Made by a program: the position numbers and the translations under genes. From contig DASTWZ010000003.1 in NCBI GenBank assembly GCA_035765635.1, forward strand, positions 1 through 64,000: a stretch of DNA of 64,000 bases. The letters run 5' to 3'. Shown piece by piece: positions 51,526 to 61,693 of this stretch. A model generated the notes under the pieces. The model saw only the letters and a list, made by a program, of their open reading frames with translations. It was not told the DNA's origin and did no database searches. Source of the DNA: EW11 sp035765635 (lineage in GTDB: Bacteria; Verrucomicrobiota; Verrucomicrobiia; Opitutales; Opitutaceae). Position 1 is the first letter of the stretch. Each line of letters begins with the position of its first letter.

Positions 51526-52824
51526 GTGACCACCCTTCTCGCCAAACTTCGCACGCCCCTCGAATGGCTGCAGCTCTTTCGCTTCACGGCGCGAGAGCGG
51601 TTCGATTGGGTCACGCCCCTGGCGATGCTGGCGCTCTGCACGATTGGCGTGAGCTTTATTTATAGTGCGCAGTACGCGACGCAGCCGGCCATGCCGAAGG
51701 AACTCGGGCTCGCGTGGGCCGGCGCGATGTTGAGCCAGAATTGGGTGAAACAGATCCTCTACATGGTCGCCGGCCTGGTCCTGTACGTCGGCGTCTCGCT
51801 GGTGCATTACCGATTCTGGCTGAGCATCTCACATTGGTTTTATATTTTTTGCGTAATCCCGCTCGTGCTCGTGTTGATCCCCGGCGTGGGCGCCGAGGCG
51901 TACGGGGCTCAACGCTGGTTGCCGCTCGGTTTTGTCAATTACCAGCCTTCGGAAACGGCCAAGATTGGCGTGCTTTTGGTCGTCGCGAGCATGCTCACCC
52001 GCTCGCGCATCGGCACGCTGCGGCAGTCGCTCGGCGTGCTGGGGAAATTGGCTCTTGCGGTGGGTGTTCCCATGTTTTTGATCCTGCTACAACCCGATCT
52101 CAAATCGGCGATTGTGCTTCCCCCCATGGTCTTTTCGATGCTCTACGTTTCGAAGCTGTCGACCCGATTTTTCGCGGCGGCTTTGGGAGCATTTCTGCTG
52201 GTTGTCACGCTGGTGGCCTGGGACAGCTACAGTTACGTGAAATTCATGGATGCGCACGATTACTCGTTCCGCACCGACAAGGGGAAATACGAGGAGCAGT
52301 CCTGGTTTCCGCTGCATGATTATCAGCGCAACCGCATCATCACCTTCGTCGCGCCGGACAAGATCGACCCTGCCGGCACCGGCGTCGCCTGGAATCTCCA
52401 TCAATCGCTGATCTCGGTGGGTTCGGGCGGTTTGACCGGCAAGGGTTGGACGGAGGGGACGCAAGCGCAGCTCGGGTACCTGCCCCGCGCGGTCGCGCAT
52501 AATGACTTTATCGCCTCGGTCATCGCCGAGGAAGAAGGATTTTTGGGAAGCCTTACGGTTCTCAGCCTGTTTGGAGTAGTGATGTTCAATGGCATTCGCA
52601 TCGCTGGTCTCGCTCGAGACCGCTTCGGTACGTTGCTCTGTTTAGGAGTGACCGTCCTGTTCGCCGTGCACGTGTTCGTGAACATCGCAATGACCATCGG
52701 GTTGGTGCCCATCACGGGCATACCGCTTCCCTTCATCAGCTACGGTGGCTCCTTCGTGCTTAGTTGCTGTTTGCTGCAAGGACTGGTCCAGAGCGTCTAC
52801 CGCTTCAGGAAGGATTTCGTATGA
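51526..52824 (+). CDS. rodA: Rod-shape SEDS peptidoglycan glycosyltransferase RodA
   Basis: A 432-aa inner-membrane SEDS protein with ~10 helices. Motifs: AQRWLPLGFVNYQPSETAKI, the polymerase region with QPDLKSAIV (catalytic Asp of SEDS enzymes) and the end GLVPITGIPLPFISYGGSFV. A ~70-residue periplasmic loop (KFMDAHDYSFRTDKGKYEEQ...) is longer than in E. coli RodA. The start is GTG 51526. It works with a class B PBP in elongation; mreBCD and the PBP are not in this window. Confidence 0.94.
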   Translation: MTTLLAKLRTPLEWLQLFRFTARERFDWVTPLAMLALCTIGVSFIYSAQYATQPAMPKELGLAWAGAMLSQNWVKQILYMVAGLVLYVGVSLVHYRFWLSISHWFYIFCVIPLVLVLIPGVGAEAYGAQRWLPLGFVNYQPSETAKIGVLLVVASMLTRSRIGTLRQSLGVLGKLALAVGVPMFLILLQPDLKSAIVLPPMVFSMLYVSKLSTRFFAAALGAFLLVVTLVAWDSYSYVKFMDAHDYSFRTDKGKYEEQSWFPLHDYQRNRIITFVAPDKIDPAGTGVAWNLHQSLISVGSGGLTGKGWTEGTQAQLGYLPRAVAHNDFIASVIAEEEGFLGSLTVLSLFGVVMFNGIRIAGLARDRFGTLLCLGVTVLFAVHVFVNIAMTIGLVPITGIPLPFISYGGSFVLSCCLLQGLVQSVYRFRKDFV

Positions 52825-52920
52825 GATCTCTTCTTCGCCGTATCGACCGCGCTGCCGGAATTTCCTGCGCCGCAACTCCCGCGCCCTGGTGCACCGCTAA
52901 AACCCAAGATACAACGCACC

Positions 52921-54681
52921 ATGAGCGTCCCATCCAATCCGAACTCCAGCTCGGCCAGCTCGCCTTCCAGCGACCCCGCGCAGCAATACGACGAGGAGCT
53001 GGCTAATCCCCCGCCCCAGATCGACGCCGACCCGGTCGACGCCAGCGAACTCCGCGCCGGAGCCGAAGAGCGCTCCAAACAGCGCCCCCTGCTCCAGAAA
53101 ATCATTGCCGCCTTCAAGAAGGAGAAAACGTCCTTCCGCGAGCTGATCATCAATTCCGAGCCGCTCGAAAAGCGTGTGGCTCTCCTGGTCGACGGCGTTC
53201 TCGAGAAATTCGAAATCGAACGCGACTCCGACAACCGCATGGTCGGCGGCATCTACAAGGGGCGTATCAAGAATTTGGATGCAGGGCTGAAAGCGGCGTT
53301 CGTCGACATCGGCTACAACAAGAACGCCTTTCTGCATTATTGGGACATGTTGCCCGCCGCGGCCGACTCCTCGGTCGAAGTCGTGCGCGTCAACAAGCGC
53401 AAGGACTCCGCCCCGCGCCCCGCCGAGCCGACGGTGAAGGACATTCCCGGCATGTATCCACCGGGCACCGACATCGTCATCCAAGTCACGAAGGGACCGA
53501 TCGGCACAAAGGGCCCGCGCACGACGACCAATCTCGCGATCCCTGGCCGCTATCTCGTGCTCATGCCCTACTCCGACCAGTGCGGTATTTCGCGCAAGAT
53601 CGAGGACCCGAAGGAGCGTCAGCGCCTGAAGCAGATGATCAACGAGCTCACCATTCCCGAGGGCATGGGTGTGATCGTGCGCACCGCCGGCGAGGGAAAG
53701 AAGACGCGTTATTTCATCCGCGATCTGCACCTCCTGCTGAAAACCTGGTCGCGCATCCAGGAGCGCATGCAAACCGAGCGCGCGCCGTCCTGCTTGTATC
53801 AAGAGCCGGACTTGGTCGAACGCACCGTCCGCGATTTTCTAACCGAAGAAGTGGACCGCGTGTTGATCGACAATATCGAGGACCACCAGCGCACGCAGGC
53901 CTTGGTTGGCCAGATCAGCAAACGTTCCCGCGGCAAGATCGCTCTCTATAAAGACAGCATTCCGATCTTTGAACGCTTCAATATCGAGCGCCAGATCGAG
54001 CAGACGTTTCACCGCAAGGTTCCGCTCCCCTCTGGCGGCGAAATCGTGATCGACGAAACGGAAGCGCTCATCGCGATAGACGTGAACACCGGCTCGCACA
54101 AGTCGCGGCACGGCGACGAAAAGAACACGATCTACGCGGTGAACCTCGAAGCCGCGCAGGAAATCGCGCGCCAGATTCGTCTGCGCAATCTCGGCGGGCT
54201 CATTATTATCGACTTCATCGACATGAAGGAGCGCCGTCACCGGAACTCGGTTTACGAGAAGATGGTGGCCGCGATGTCCGAGGACAAAGCGAAGAATCAC
54301 ATCCTGCCGATCTCGCAGCTCGGCATCATGCAGATGACCCGCCAGCGCCAGCAGGAATCGCTCTCGTCGAATCTTTATACCGATTGCCCGTACTGCCGCG
54401 GCCGCGGCATCGTGAAATCGGCGACGACCATGTCCGTCGAGTTGCAACGCAAACTCGGCCACGTGGTCCGCCGCCTCCAAGCGCGCAACGACGGAAAAGA
54501 GTATTCCCTGCGCGTGCTGGTCCACCCGAGCATTCTGGAACGTCTCCGCAGTGAAGACGCCGAGCTCCTCGTCCGCATGGAAAAACTCTTCGGCGTGAAG
54601 TTGGCCTTCCGAGCCGACCTCAACTATCACGTCGAGAATTTCAAAATAGTGAACGCCATCAGCGGCGAAGAATACCGCTGA
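52921..54681 (+). CDS. rng: Ribonuclease E/G family endoribonuclease
   Basis: A 586-aa protein with an N-terminal disordered Ser/Pro/Asp region (residues 1-70), an S1-like domain (VGGIYKGRIKNLDAGLKAAF, VDIGYNKNAFLH), and RNase E/G catalytic Asp residues D387 (ALIAIDVNTGS) and D431 (GGLIIIDFIDM). The zinc-link Cys pair is C489/C492 in DCPYCRGRG. It processes rRNA and decays mRNA. It has no long C-terminal scaffold, so it is of RNase G type. It shares the window with RNase Y, giving two mRNA-decay initiators. It follows rodA, as in other verrucomicrobial genomes with elongasome clusters (family knowledge). Confidence 0.93.
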   Translation: MSVPSNPNSSSASSPSSDPAQQYDEELANPPPQIDADPVDASELRAGAEERSKQRPLLQKIIAAFKKEKTSFRELIINSEPLEKRVALLVDGVLEKFEIERDSDNRMVGGIYKGRIKNLDAGLKAAFVDIGYNKNAFLHYWDMLPAAADSSVEVVRVNKRKDSAPRPAEPTVKDIPGMYPPGTDIVIQVTKGPIGTKGPRTTTNLAIPGRYLVLMPYSDQCGISRKIEDPKERQRLKQMINELTIPEGMGVIVRTAGEGKKTRYFIRDLHLLLKTWSRIQERMQTERAPSCLYQEPDLVERTVRDFLTEEVDRVLIDNIEDHQRTQALVGQISKRSRGKIALYKDSIPIFERFNIERQIEQTFHRKVPLPSGGEIVIDETEALIAIDVNTGSHKSRHGDEKNTIYAVNLEAAQEIARQIRLRNLGGLIIIDFIDMKERRHRNSVYEKMVAAMSEDKAKNHILPISQLGIMQMTRQRQQESLSSNLYTDCPYCRGRGIVKSATTMSVELQRKLGHVVRRLQARNDGKEYSLRVLVHPSILERLRSEDAELLVRMEKLFGVKLAFRADLNYHVENFKIVNAISGEEYR

Positions 54682-54696
54682 GACATCCTTCAGCGA

Positions 54697-54787
54697 ACGA
54701 GTTCTGAGCCCTGACGCCAGAACTCGTGCAGTTCCCGCGGCTTCCCCCTTCAGCCTGTAGCGAGTTCCCCAACTCGCTACAGGCTTT
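54697..54787. terminator. Two consecutive hairpins after rng
   Basis: The first is a 10-bp stem ACGAGTTCTG/CAGAACTCGT (54697-54727). The second is a perfect 14-bp stem GCCTGTAGCGAGTT/AACTCGCTACAGGC with a CCCC loop (54753-54784) and only TTT after it. Both share the GCGAGTT-type sequence. They probably end rng and, from the other side, the TonB receptor transcript, although the T-tails are poor. Confidence 0.62.
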
Positions 54788-54808
54788 CCCCGATTCCAAC
54801 CAATGCGG

Positions 54809-57800
54809 CTAGAAAGTGAAGGTGTTCGTCACGAACCATTCCTGGAGCGGCTTGGTTCGCACTTGCGCCCATGTCGTGCCGTCGGGCTGTAGCGTGACGG
54901 GGATCAGGCCTTTTTGAGCGAAGGCGTTGCGCACGTTGAGCTGAACCTTCCAATCGATCTTCTTCGTGATCTTCCGCTCGTAGCTCAACCAGAGGTCGAG
55001 GCTGTCCTGCGCCGGACCATAATACGGTTTGTTGAGATCATATCGAAAACCCTCCTCTGTAATCAGGAGCGGATAGCCGATCGCCGCCTTGTCTTCCCAA
55101 CGATAGCTGCCGCCGACACCGACTCCTTTGAGGAAACTGTGGCTGAACGAATAGTTCGTGGTGATTGTATAACGCCACTTCCGCAGCTCGGGAACCGCGC
55201 TGCCTTCTTGCAGGCGCTTGAGCACCCAACGTGCATAGAATCCAGAATTCCATATATCCTGGAATCTTGAAGCCGTGGCGCCGCCGCTGAACTGACGGAG
55301 CTGACCCGCGGCGGTGTCATTCATATAGTGCGAGATCAGGTCGACGTAATCGACCAAAGCATCGCCGCCAACATTCGTTTGAAAGGACTCCGACTTCGAT
55401 GCGCTCGCGGAAATGCGCCAGTTCTTTGTGGGATTGGCCGTGAGTTCGAACTCCATGCCTTTCGCTGTCACATCCTCCGTGATGGCAAAATTGGCCGGCG
55501 CGCGACTGGACCAGTTTGCCATCTTGGCCTGCTCCTGGGCTGTCTCTGCGCCATTGTTCGGGTCGAAGCCCCAAGCTGCATAAAACCGAGGATCCACCTT
55601 GGCCTGCAGTTCATCCCACGCGCTGATCGCTGCTGCTTCCAAGGCTGCAGCCTGCTCGGCGGTTTCCCCCGGACGCGGCGCGAAGTTATTACGTCCACCC
55701 GGGCTGTTATGCGTGTCCCAGGTGTATCCAGAAAGGTCATACTTGAACACATTGCGCCATTCCAGGCCGGTCTCCATGATCGAGCCAATGCTCGAAGTGC
55801 CAAAATCCGAGCTCGTCGAATCCTTCACCGAAGCCTTGTATCGAGTGAAGCGCGCGCTGAATTTTCCATCCTTGGTCGAGAGACGGACACCCCAGTCTTC
55901 CGTTTTTCCAGAGGGGTTCGGCAGCACGTCGCCATATAGATCAACACGGCGATTGGTGACTTCGAAGTTGGATGATCGATTATAGGCGAGGCTTATATCA
56001 ATCGGCAACGGATCCTTACGGAAAAGGCGATTGATATGGATAACCAATCCGCCGCTGACCGAGTGATCCTTCAAGGTGCTATACTCGTCAGGGTATCTAT
56101 ACGCTTTGACCGTTCCAGGATAGTTCGCGGGCGGATCCTCCGGCGAAAGCCAGAGGTGATTGTGGTCGACCGTGCCACTTCGGCTGGCGGCAACTGCTTT
56201 CGATTTTACCGCGTCGTAGCGCCAGCCCAAGGTGCCCACCACGGCATCCTGCCACCAATAACTTTGCCACGTGCCCACGAGCGACTCGGTGCGGCGAATC
56301 TGCTTCGAAGCCGCGGTTGATAAATAATCTATCTCACCGTCGGAAGCCTGCACCATATCGATCACATAATCGTGATTCCAGCCGACATAGTTGGCCGGAT
56401 TATCGGCCTGCACGAACGTTCCCGTTTTTGGATATTTCGACCACACGGGGTCAGCCGATCGGTTCCAGGGAGCATTGAAGGCCACGCTCGCTGGCGCATT
56501 CCACGAGGTCCAATAGTGATTGAGCGGAGCATCGTTCAGCGCGATCGGCGCATCGATTCCCGGAAGATTCAGTCCGGAGGCGGAGTTGCGACTGACCAAC
56601 GAATCTCCGAGGTACACAACCGCCACCGGCCGCCGATCGTCGAAGCTCGCTGTCGCCGCCGAGGCTGGCGTGTAGCGGCGATCGTACCATGACTGAGCCG
56701 CTGCGTTCAGCGCGTAGCTTCGGTTCTCGATTTCGTATTTCTCAGACGCATAGACGCCATTGAAGCGATGATGACCGAGCAGCTTGCTCCAGAAGCTCTG
56801 GCCGAGAAAATCCGACGAGCGCAGTTCGCCGAACAAGGAGGCGCGGGCAACTTCTCTCTCGGTCGCGGTCCAGCCTCCGCCGCCGGATCCGGAGACAAAG
56901 GCCCGACCGGCATTGGGATTTTCCGATAGGTCTTGGAAACGCTCCGTCAGATCGACGTTCAAGCTCGGCGTGCCGCCGAAGAATCCTTCGTTCGCGCTCC
57001 GATAGTTTTGCCGATCATAGGTGAGGTTTAGCCCCAAGCGATCGTCGAACGCCGTTTCCGCCAAATCCACATTCAACGCGTTCCACTTCTTCAGCTCCCA
57101 TTTATTCGGGCCGTCGATCAGTATATTATAAAAATCGAATACACTCGGATCCTGCAAACCCCACTGCCGGTAAAGACCGGCCTGATAATTCGGGAGTTGA
57201 TAAACGCGGGCAAAGTCCTGCGGGTTGTTGATCGACAGGAACGGAGCGCTGTTTGCGGGAAATCCCGCGGGAATGTTGGTTGCGCCGCCGATCGCGCCGG
57301 TTGGTGTCCGAATCGCGTATGGCACGAGGCCGCCGTACGCTTGATATAACTTCCCTGTTGCGCCATCGATCAGAAAGACAGGCTGCTGTTGCTGCACCAG
57401 GCTGTTGGCGCTGATCCACGGATTATAGTCGGGATCAGTCGAGGTCAGTTGCCCCTGATTGTCGCCGGCGACATTGGTGGTCGCGGCCGCGTTGTAGGGA
57501 TCATAGAGTCCCTTGCCGAGGCCGCCCCAGGGATTTGTTTCGCTCACTCCCGTCGGGCGGAAAAAGTGCGAGAGATTATCATTGGGCGTCAACGTGCGCG
57601 GATTGTTGGAGCGGATGCGTCCATCTTCGAATTTCACGCGCAAGCTCGTTCCGAAGCCGTTCTTGCGAAGCCAGTGCGGATCCCATCGCAGCGCCCCGTA
57701 GTAGCGCTCTTGATCCTGGAAAGCATATTTCTGGCTGTAATTCTGATCGTCGATCAAACCAATCAATCGAATCGCGAGTTCTTTTGGTATAATGACCTGA

Positions 57801-58450
57801 TTGATATCGAGGCTGTCGCGCACGCTGCCGTACGAGCCCACGCGGTTTTGAAACTGCACTCGATTGCGGAACTCGGCGCCTCGCAGCGAGGCGTTGACGA
57901 TGCCGGCCGGTTTTCCCAGCCCGAATAGAATCGAGTTTGGCCCGCGTTGTATATCGATGCGATCGACGTTATAACCATCCCACGGAATATCTGATACAAA
58001 GAAGTCGCGGGTATTATCCGCGGTGCTCAGACCGCGCACGCGGGTGTTGCTCGAAGGATTCGTGACGTTTTCCGAGACCGACTGAGCGCTGCCGGTTCCT
58101 GCATACGTGGAATGTGTGCCGCCGACTTCGACGTTCGGCGTATATTGCAAGAGCGTGAGATTATCGACGGCGCCGACGTCGTCGAGAAACTCGCGGGTGA
58201 CCACGGTGATCGCCGCGCCCACGTCTTTCAGATTCGTGCGGATGCGCGTGCCGGCGAGCGTTTCCGTTGCCTGATAGCCAGTGTCGCGGTCGGCCTGAAC
58301 TTCGAAAGGCGAAAGCACGATCACCGCTTCCTCTTCTCTTGAAGCCGGCATGGGGTCGGACAGCGGCTTGGATTGCGCAAGCAGGTGGGTTGAGGGAAGA
58401 AGCGTTGCGATCAGCAACGAATATAGTCTTCTAGAAGACGGGGTCGTCAT
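54809..58450 (-). CDS. TonB-dependent outer-membrane receptor
   Basis: A 1213-aa receptor that imports oligosaccharides or siderophores using TonB energy. Signal peptide (RRLYSLLIATLLPSTHLLAQ), then EAVIVLSPFEVQADRDTGYQ with a TonB-box-like strand, a plug domain (RIRTNLKDVGAAITVVTREF, DRIDIQRGPNSILFGLGKPA), and a long C-terminal barrel ending in aromatic FVTNTFTF. The size exceeds 1000 aa, like glycan-type receptors of Opitutaceae. ATG 58450 is chosen (MTTPSSRRLYSLL). It is divergent from a propeller histidine kinase, and with GH115 nearby it probably imports xylan or other glucuronic-acid-bearing oligosaccharides. No SusD-like lipoprotein is seen. Confidence 0.93.
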   Translation of the reverse strand: MTTPSSRRLYSLLIATLLPSTHLLAQSKPLSDPMPASREEEAVIVLSPFEVQADRDTGYQATETLAGTRIRTNLKDVGAAITVVTREFLDDVGAVDNLTLLQYTPNVEVGGTHSTYAGTGSAQSVSENVTNPSSNTRVRGLSTADNTRDFFVSDIPWDGYNVDRIDIQRGPNSILFGLGKPAGIVNASLRGAEFRNRVQFQNRVGSYGSVRDSLDINQVIIPKELAIRLIGLIDDQNYSQKYAFQDQERYYGALRWDPHWLRKNGFGTSLRVKFEDGRIRSNNPRTLTPNDNLSHFFRPTGVSETNPWGGLGKGLYDPYNAAATTNVAGDNQGQLTSTDPDYNPWISANSLVQQQQPVFLIDGATGKLYQAYGGLVPYAIRTPTGAIGGATNIPAGFPANSAPFLSINNPQDFARVYQLPNYQAGLYRQWGLQDPSVFDFYNILIDGPNKWELKKWNALNVDLAETAFDDRLGLNLTYDRQNYRSANEGFFGGTPSLNVDLTERFQDLSENPNAGRAFVSGSGGGGWTATEREVARASLFGELRSSDFLGQSFWSKLLGHHRFNGVYASEKYEIENRSYALNAAAQSWYDRRYTPASAATASFDDRRPVAVVYLGDSLVSRNSASGLNLPGIDAPIALNDAPLNHYWTSWNAPASVAFNAPWNRSADPVWSKYPKTGTFVQADNPANYVGWNHDYVIDMVQASDGEIDYLSTAASKQIRRTESLVGTWQSYWWQDAVVGTLGWRYDAVKSKAVAASRSGTVDHNHLWLSPEDPPANYPGTVKAYRYPDEYSTLKDHSVSGGLVIHINRLFRKDPLPIDISLAYNRSSNFEVTNRRVDLYGDVLPNPSGKTEDWGVRLSTKDGKFSARFTRYKASVKDSTSSDFGTSSIGSIMETGLEWRNVFKYDLSGYTWDTHNSPGGRNNFAPRPGETAEQAAALEAAAISAWDELQAKVDPRFYAAWGFDPNNGAETAQEQAKMANWSSRAPANFAITEDVTAKGMEFELTANPTKNWRISASASKSESFQTNVGGDALVDYVDLISHYMNDTAAGQLRQFSGGATASRFQDIWNSGFYARWVLKRLQEGSAVPELRKWRYTITTNYSFSHSFLKGVGVGGSYRWEDKAAIGYPLLITEEGFRYDLNKPYYGPAQDSLDLWLSYERKITKKIDWKVQLNVRNAFAQKGLIPVTLQPDGTTWAQVRTKPLQEWFVTNTFTF

Positions 58451-58633
58451 TGGGGTCGATGGATTGGGTCTTGGGTAGATTCGGGCGTGGTAGCCCGTGC
58501 CCGAGAAACTGCCGACCGCGCCGCCCCAGCAAATTGACATTGGTACAACGCCCCTACGACCAAAGTCGGTATTCGCGGCAACCCAAACGTGCTTTACCGA
58601 AATGAAACCGCCGAATCCAATCGCAGCCGCTGG
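58451..58633. promoter_or_regulatory. Divergent promoter region, TonB receptor / histidine kinase
   Basis: 183 bp separates the two starts. It contains TTGACA (58534-58539) and a short dyad CGAC-CAAA-GTCG (58557-58568) that could bind the NarL-type regulator. No clear -10 box is visible. The start of the kinase (ATG 58634 or GTG 58589) affects the exact boundary. Confidence 0.4.
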
Positions 58634-61600
58634 ATGCCTGCCACTCGACCTAGCTTGTTTCTGCGCCCGAGACCCCGCCAGTTCCGGGTTCGCGTCTTCG
58701 CGTCGCTGTCGATCCTCTCGGTCGCGCTGTGCGGCTCATCGATCAGTTCGGCCAGTGATTCACCGAGCGCGTCGAAGGGTTTGCCTCTGACCCGCTTTTA
58801 TCCGTTCGACGACATTGGCGATGTTTCGCGCGGCTCCGAGCTTCTCTTCGACTCCGCGGGGCGCCTCGCGGTGGTGCACGATGGCATTTACGTCGCGCTC
58901 AACGACGAAGACTGGCTCCAGATCGGAATCGTGAGCGCCGATGGAGCGCGAGTGCAGCACGTCGAGCCTGATCGCGACGGCAAATATTATTATGGCGCTC
59001 GAGGATCGTGGGGCACACTCGAGCGAACACTCGAGGGGCAGATTCAAACCCATCCGCTCACCGAGAAGGACCGGCCCGCGTGGACAACAGATTGTAATTT
59101 CAACGATGTCCTCTCTTTACCTACGGGCATTTGTTTTATCGGCGATCTAGGCGTCGTCGTATGGAGCAAGACCACGGGTCAAACGCGTTATATAAACGTT
59201 CCAGCGACGGTCACGGCCTTCGAATTGGAAGATAAGCTTTACGTCTCGAGCCATTCGCAGGGCACCGTTCTGGTCGATATTGAACACGGCACCTTCGGTC
59301 CGGCCGATCGCAATATATTCGAAAACTTCGTGATCGATCGTGTGGCGCAGATTGATGGTGAGCGGACCATCGCATCGACCACGGGGCGGCGATTGCTAGT
59401 TTATAACAACGGCAAGCTCGAGGATCTGCAAACAGCGCTTGGTGAGCCCATGCCGGGCAGGGCCACTGCCATGCAGAAGCTTCCCAACGGCGAGGTCGCG
59501 ATCGCAGTTACCGGGCAGGGATTGTATATCATTACTTCAGACGGCGGGCTCGTGACCGCTCTCACGCAGCCGGAATATCGCTCAATCAGTTCGCTCGCGA
59601 CAAATGCCGACGGAGTCCTTTGGGCCTGCACCGAGAGCGGCGTAGTGAAAATATTATCCGGTGGTCCAATCACCACATTTGGCCAGGCGCTTGGGATCTC
59701 AATCGGCTGGCCCCAGGTCGTTTCATGGGACGATAAAACAATAATCGCGTCCAACGGTCGCGTTTATGAACCGATTCCGCGCATGGCGGGAGAGCCGGCG
59801 CATTTTCGGTTGATGCCGAACCAACCTGCGATCGGCGCATGGGGCATTGCGGTGTGTAAAGAATGGCTGCTGCTGTCGAACGGCGATGGCGTCTTCGCAA
59901 CGCGTCGGGGCGAGCCGTTTCGACGAATCGCGAGAGGAGCCGACCGGCTGGCGATGCTTGGGCCCGACACGTGTATTGCGATTAGTGGTCGCGAGATCAT
60001 GGCGCTGCGCGAGGATGGAGGAACATGGCGCGAATGCGCGGCTCCCATACCCGGAATCGGACCGGCGATGATCGTACAATCGTCAGAGCACGCTGTGTGG
60101 ATTGAAAGCGGAGTAAACCGGGCCGGCCGAATCGCCTTGGTGGATGGAAAGCTTTCGACCCGAGTGTACGACAAGTTCTCGTGGCAGCCCTCGCGGTGGG
60201 TGCATCTGAGTGTCGTCGGCAACCTGGCTATTCTCAATGGTCCGGAATCGGGCCGCATGTTTGTCGATGAACGCACCGGCGATTCAATCGACATCCCTGC
60301 TTTCGCCAGTGTCCTCGCCGGCCTGCCCGTCTGGGCGGCGCGCGTGCACGAAGATCAACGAGGCCGGTTGTGGGTTTCACATGCTCATGGCGTCATTGCA
60401 CTCACGCCTGCCGCGGAGGGATATAAAGCCGACACAAACACCTACCGGCTGATCACCGATCATCGCCCTTTTATACAATCCGCCGGCAACGGCGTTTGGG
60501 TTTCTTCGGGCCGATCATTGTATCATATCGATCCCTCGCGGGTTAATACATTGTCCTATCCGCGCGCGCCGCGGCTCGTGTCGGTGAAAGATTCCAAAAC
60601 GAACCGCGAACTTCTATTGTCCGGCGCCTCAGAGTTTTTATTAACATTGCCCTATGCCCAAAACAGTCTGCTTTTCCGGTTTTTCGCCGGAAGCTATGCC
60701 TCTCGCACGACGCCGAATTATCAAGTTCGCCTGAATGACGAACGATGGAGCAGTTTGGATAAATCGGCACTGCTACGATTGTCCGATCTCAGAGAAGGCG
60801 ATTATCGGCTCGATGCGCGGTTCACCGACGAAAGCGGTCCTGTTGGCGACACGACCACGCTGCGATTTTCCATACAACCTCCCTGGCATCGAACTTGGCT
60901 GGCGCGCAGCAGCTACGTTTTGCTCGGCGCTCTGGCGATTTTTGCGCTGATTCGGCTGCTTTTGTATCGAGCGCGAGTGCGCAACGCCGCCCTCGAAAAG
61001 ATCGTGGAAAACAGAACCGAGGAACTGCGAGTCGCGATGGCGCGGCTCGAGCAGGAAACGCGAGCTTCCGCCACGCTGGCGGAGCGCAACCGCCTCGCGG
61101 GCGAACTGCATGATAGTCTCGAGCAAGGTTTCAGCGGCCTCGCGCTCCATTTGGAAACGATCACCGCATTTGACGATTGCCCACCTCTGATTCGCCGGGC
61201 TCTCACCGTGGCCCGCAACATGGTGACGTTCAGCCGAAATGAAGTTCGCTCCGCGGTCTGGGATCTACATTCGCCCATGCTCGAAGAGAGCGACTTCATG
61301 GGCGCACTCAATCGGGTCGTGGCGCAGAGCCTTCCTGATCCCAGCCGAGTGTGCGTTTGCGTTCAAGGAGACGCCCACCCTCTAGGCTCCGCCGCGGAGC
61401 ATCATCTGCTGCGCATCGCGCAAGAGGCTGTCGCGAACGCCGTGAAGCATGCGCGCTTTGATCGGCTCAATGTGGAGGTGGTCTATACAGAGCGCGAAGT
61501 GACTCTTACCATTCGAGATGATGGGCGAGGCTTTGACGCGAAGACCGTCATGACCAATGCCGAAAACGGCCATTTTGGACTTCGCAGCCTGCGTGGTCGC

Positions 61601-61687
61601 GCCGCTCGCATCGGCGCGAAACTCACCGTTGAAAGCAGCCCTGGGTCCGGCACGTGCATTACAGTGCGCGCGACAAAAACAATTTAG
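58634..61687 (+). CDS. Two-component sensor histidine kinase with periplasmic propeller and HisKA_3 domain
   Basis: A 1017-aa sensor. Signal or N-terminal helix at ~residues 19-40; periplasmic part of ~690 residues with repeated 'xxxDGxxLWVSxxxGxxxL' strands (beta-propeller of the Reg_prop type). It then has a Y_Y_Y-like Ig domain (YQVRLNDERWSSLDKSALLR), one transmembrane helix (SSYVLLGALAIFALIRLLLY) and a coiled linker. The dimerisation/phosphoacceptor site is H826 (RLAGELHDSLEQGFSGLAL) and the ATPase site has AVANAVKHARFDRL, IRDDGRGFD and HFGLRSLRGRA. It should sense an extracytoplasmic oligosaccharide and phosphorylate the regulator encoded 6 bp downstream. ATG 58634 is chosen; GTG 58589 is an alternative. 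Confidence 0.93.
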   Translation: MPATRPSLFLRPRPRQFRVRVFASLSILSVALCGSSISSASDSPSASKGLPLTRFYPFDDIGDVSRGSELLFDSAGRLAVVHDGIYVALNDEDWLQIGIVSADGARVQHVEPDRDGKYYYGARGSWGTLERTLEGQIQTHPLTEKDRPAWTTDCNFNDVLSLPTGICFIGDLGVVVWSKTTGQTRYINVPATVTAFELEDKLYVSSHSQGTVLVDIEHGTFGPADRNIFENFVIDRVAQIDGERTIASTTGRRLLVYNNGKLEDLQTALGEPMPGRATAMQKLPNGEVAIAVTGQGLYIITSDGGLVTALTQPEYRSISSLATNADGVLWACTESGVVKILSGGPITTFGQALGISIGWPQVVSWDDKTIIASNGRVYEPIPRMAGEPAHFRLMPNQPAIGAWGIAVCKEWLLLSNGDGVFATRRGEPFRRIARGADRLAMLGPDTCIAISGREIMALREDGGTWRECAAPIPGIGPAMIVQSSEHAVWIESGVNRAGRIALVDGKLSTRVYDKFSWQPSRWVHLSVVGNLAILNGPESGRMFVDERTGDSIDIPAFASVLAGLPVWAARVHEDQRGRLWVSHAHGVIALTPAAEGYKADTNTYRLITDHRPFIQSAGNGVWVSSGRSLYHIDPSRVNTLSYPRAPRLVSVKDSKTNRELLLSGASEFLLTLPYAQNSLLFRFFAGSYASRTTPNYQVRLNDERWSSLDKSALLRLSDLREGDYRLDARFTDESGPVGDTTTLRFSIQPPWHRTWLARSSYVLLGALAIFALIRLLLYRARVRNAALEKIVENRTEELRVAMARLEQETRASATLAERNRLAGELHDSLEQGFSGLALHLETITAFDDCPPLIRRALTVARNMVTFSRNEVRSAVWDLHSPMLEESDFMGALNRVVAQSLPDPSRVCVCVQGDAHPLGSAAEHHLLRIAQEAVANAVKHARFDRLNVEVVYTEREVTLTIRDDGRGFDAKTVMTNAENGHFGLRSLRGRAARIGAKLTVESSPGSGTCITVRATKTI

Positions 61688-61693
61688 TATATT

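Noticed and set aside
52821..53006. 61-codon frame starting inside the rodA stop and overlapping rng
   Set aside because: The ATGA overlap is attractive, but most of the frame lies inside the rng N-terminal coding region and the translation is featureless.
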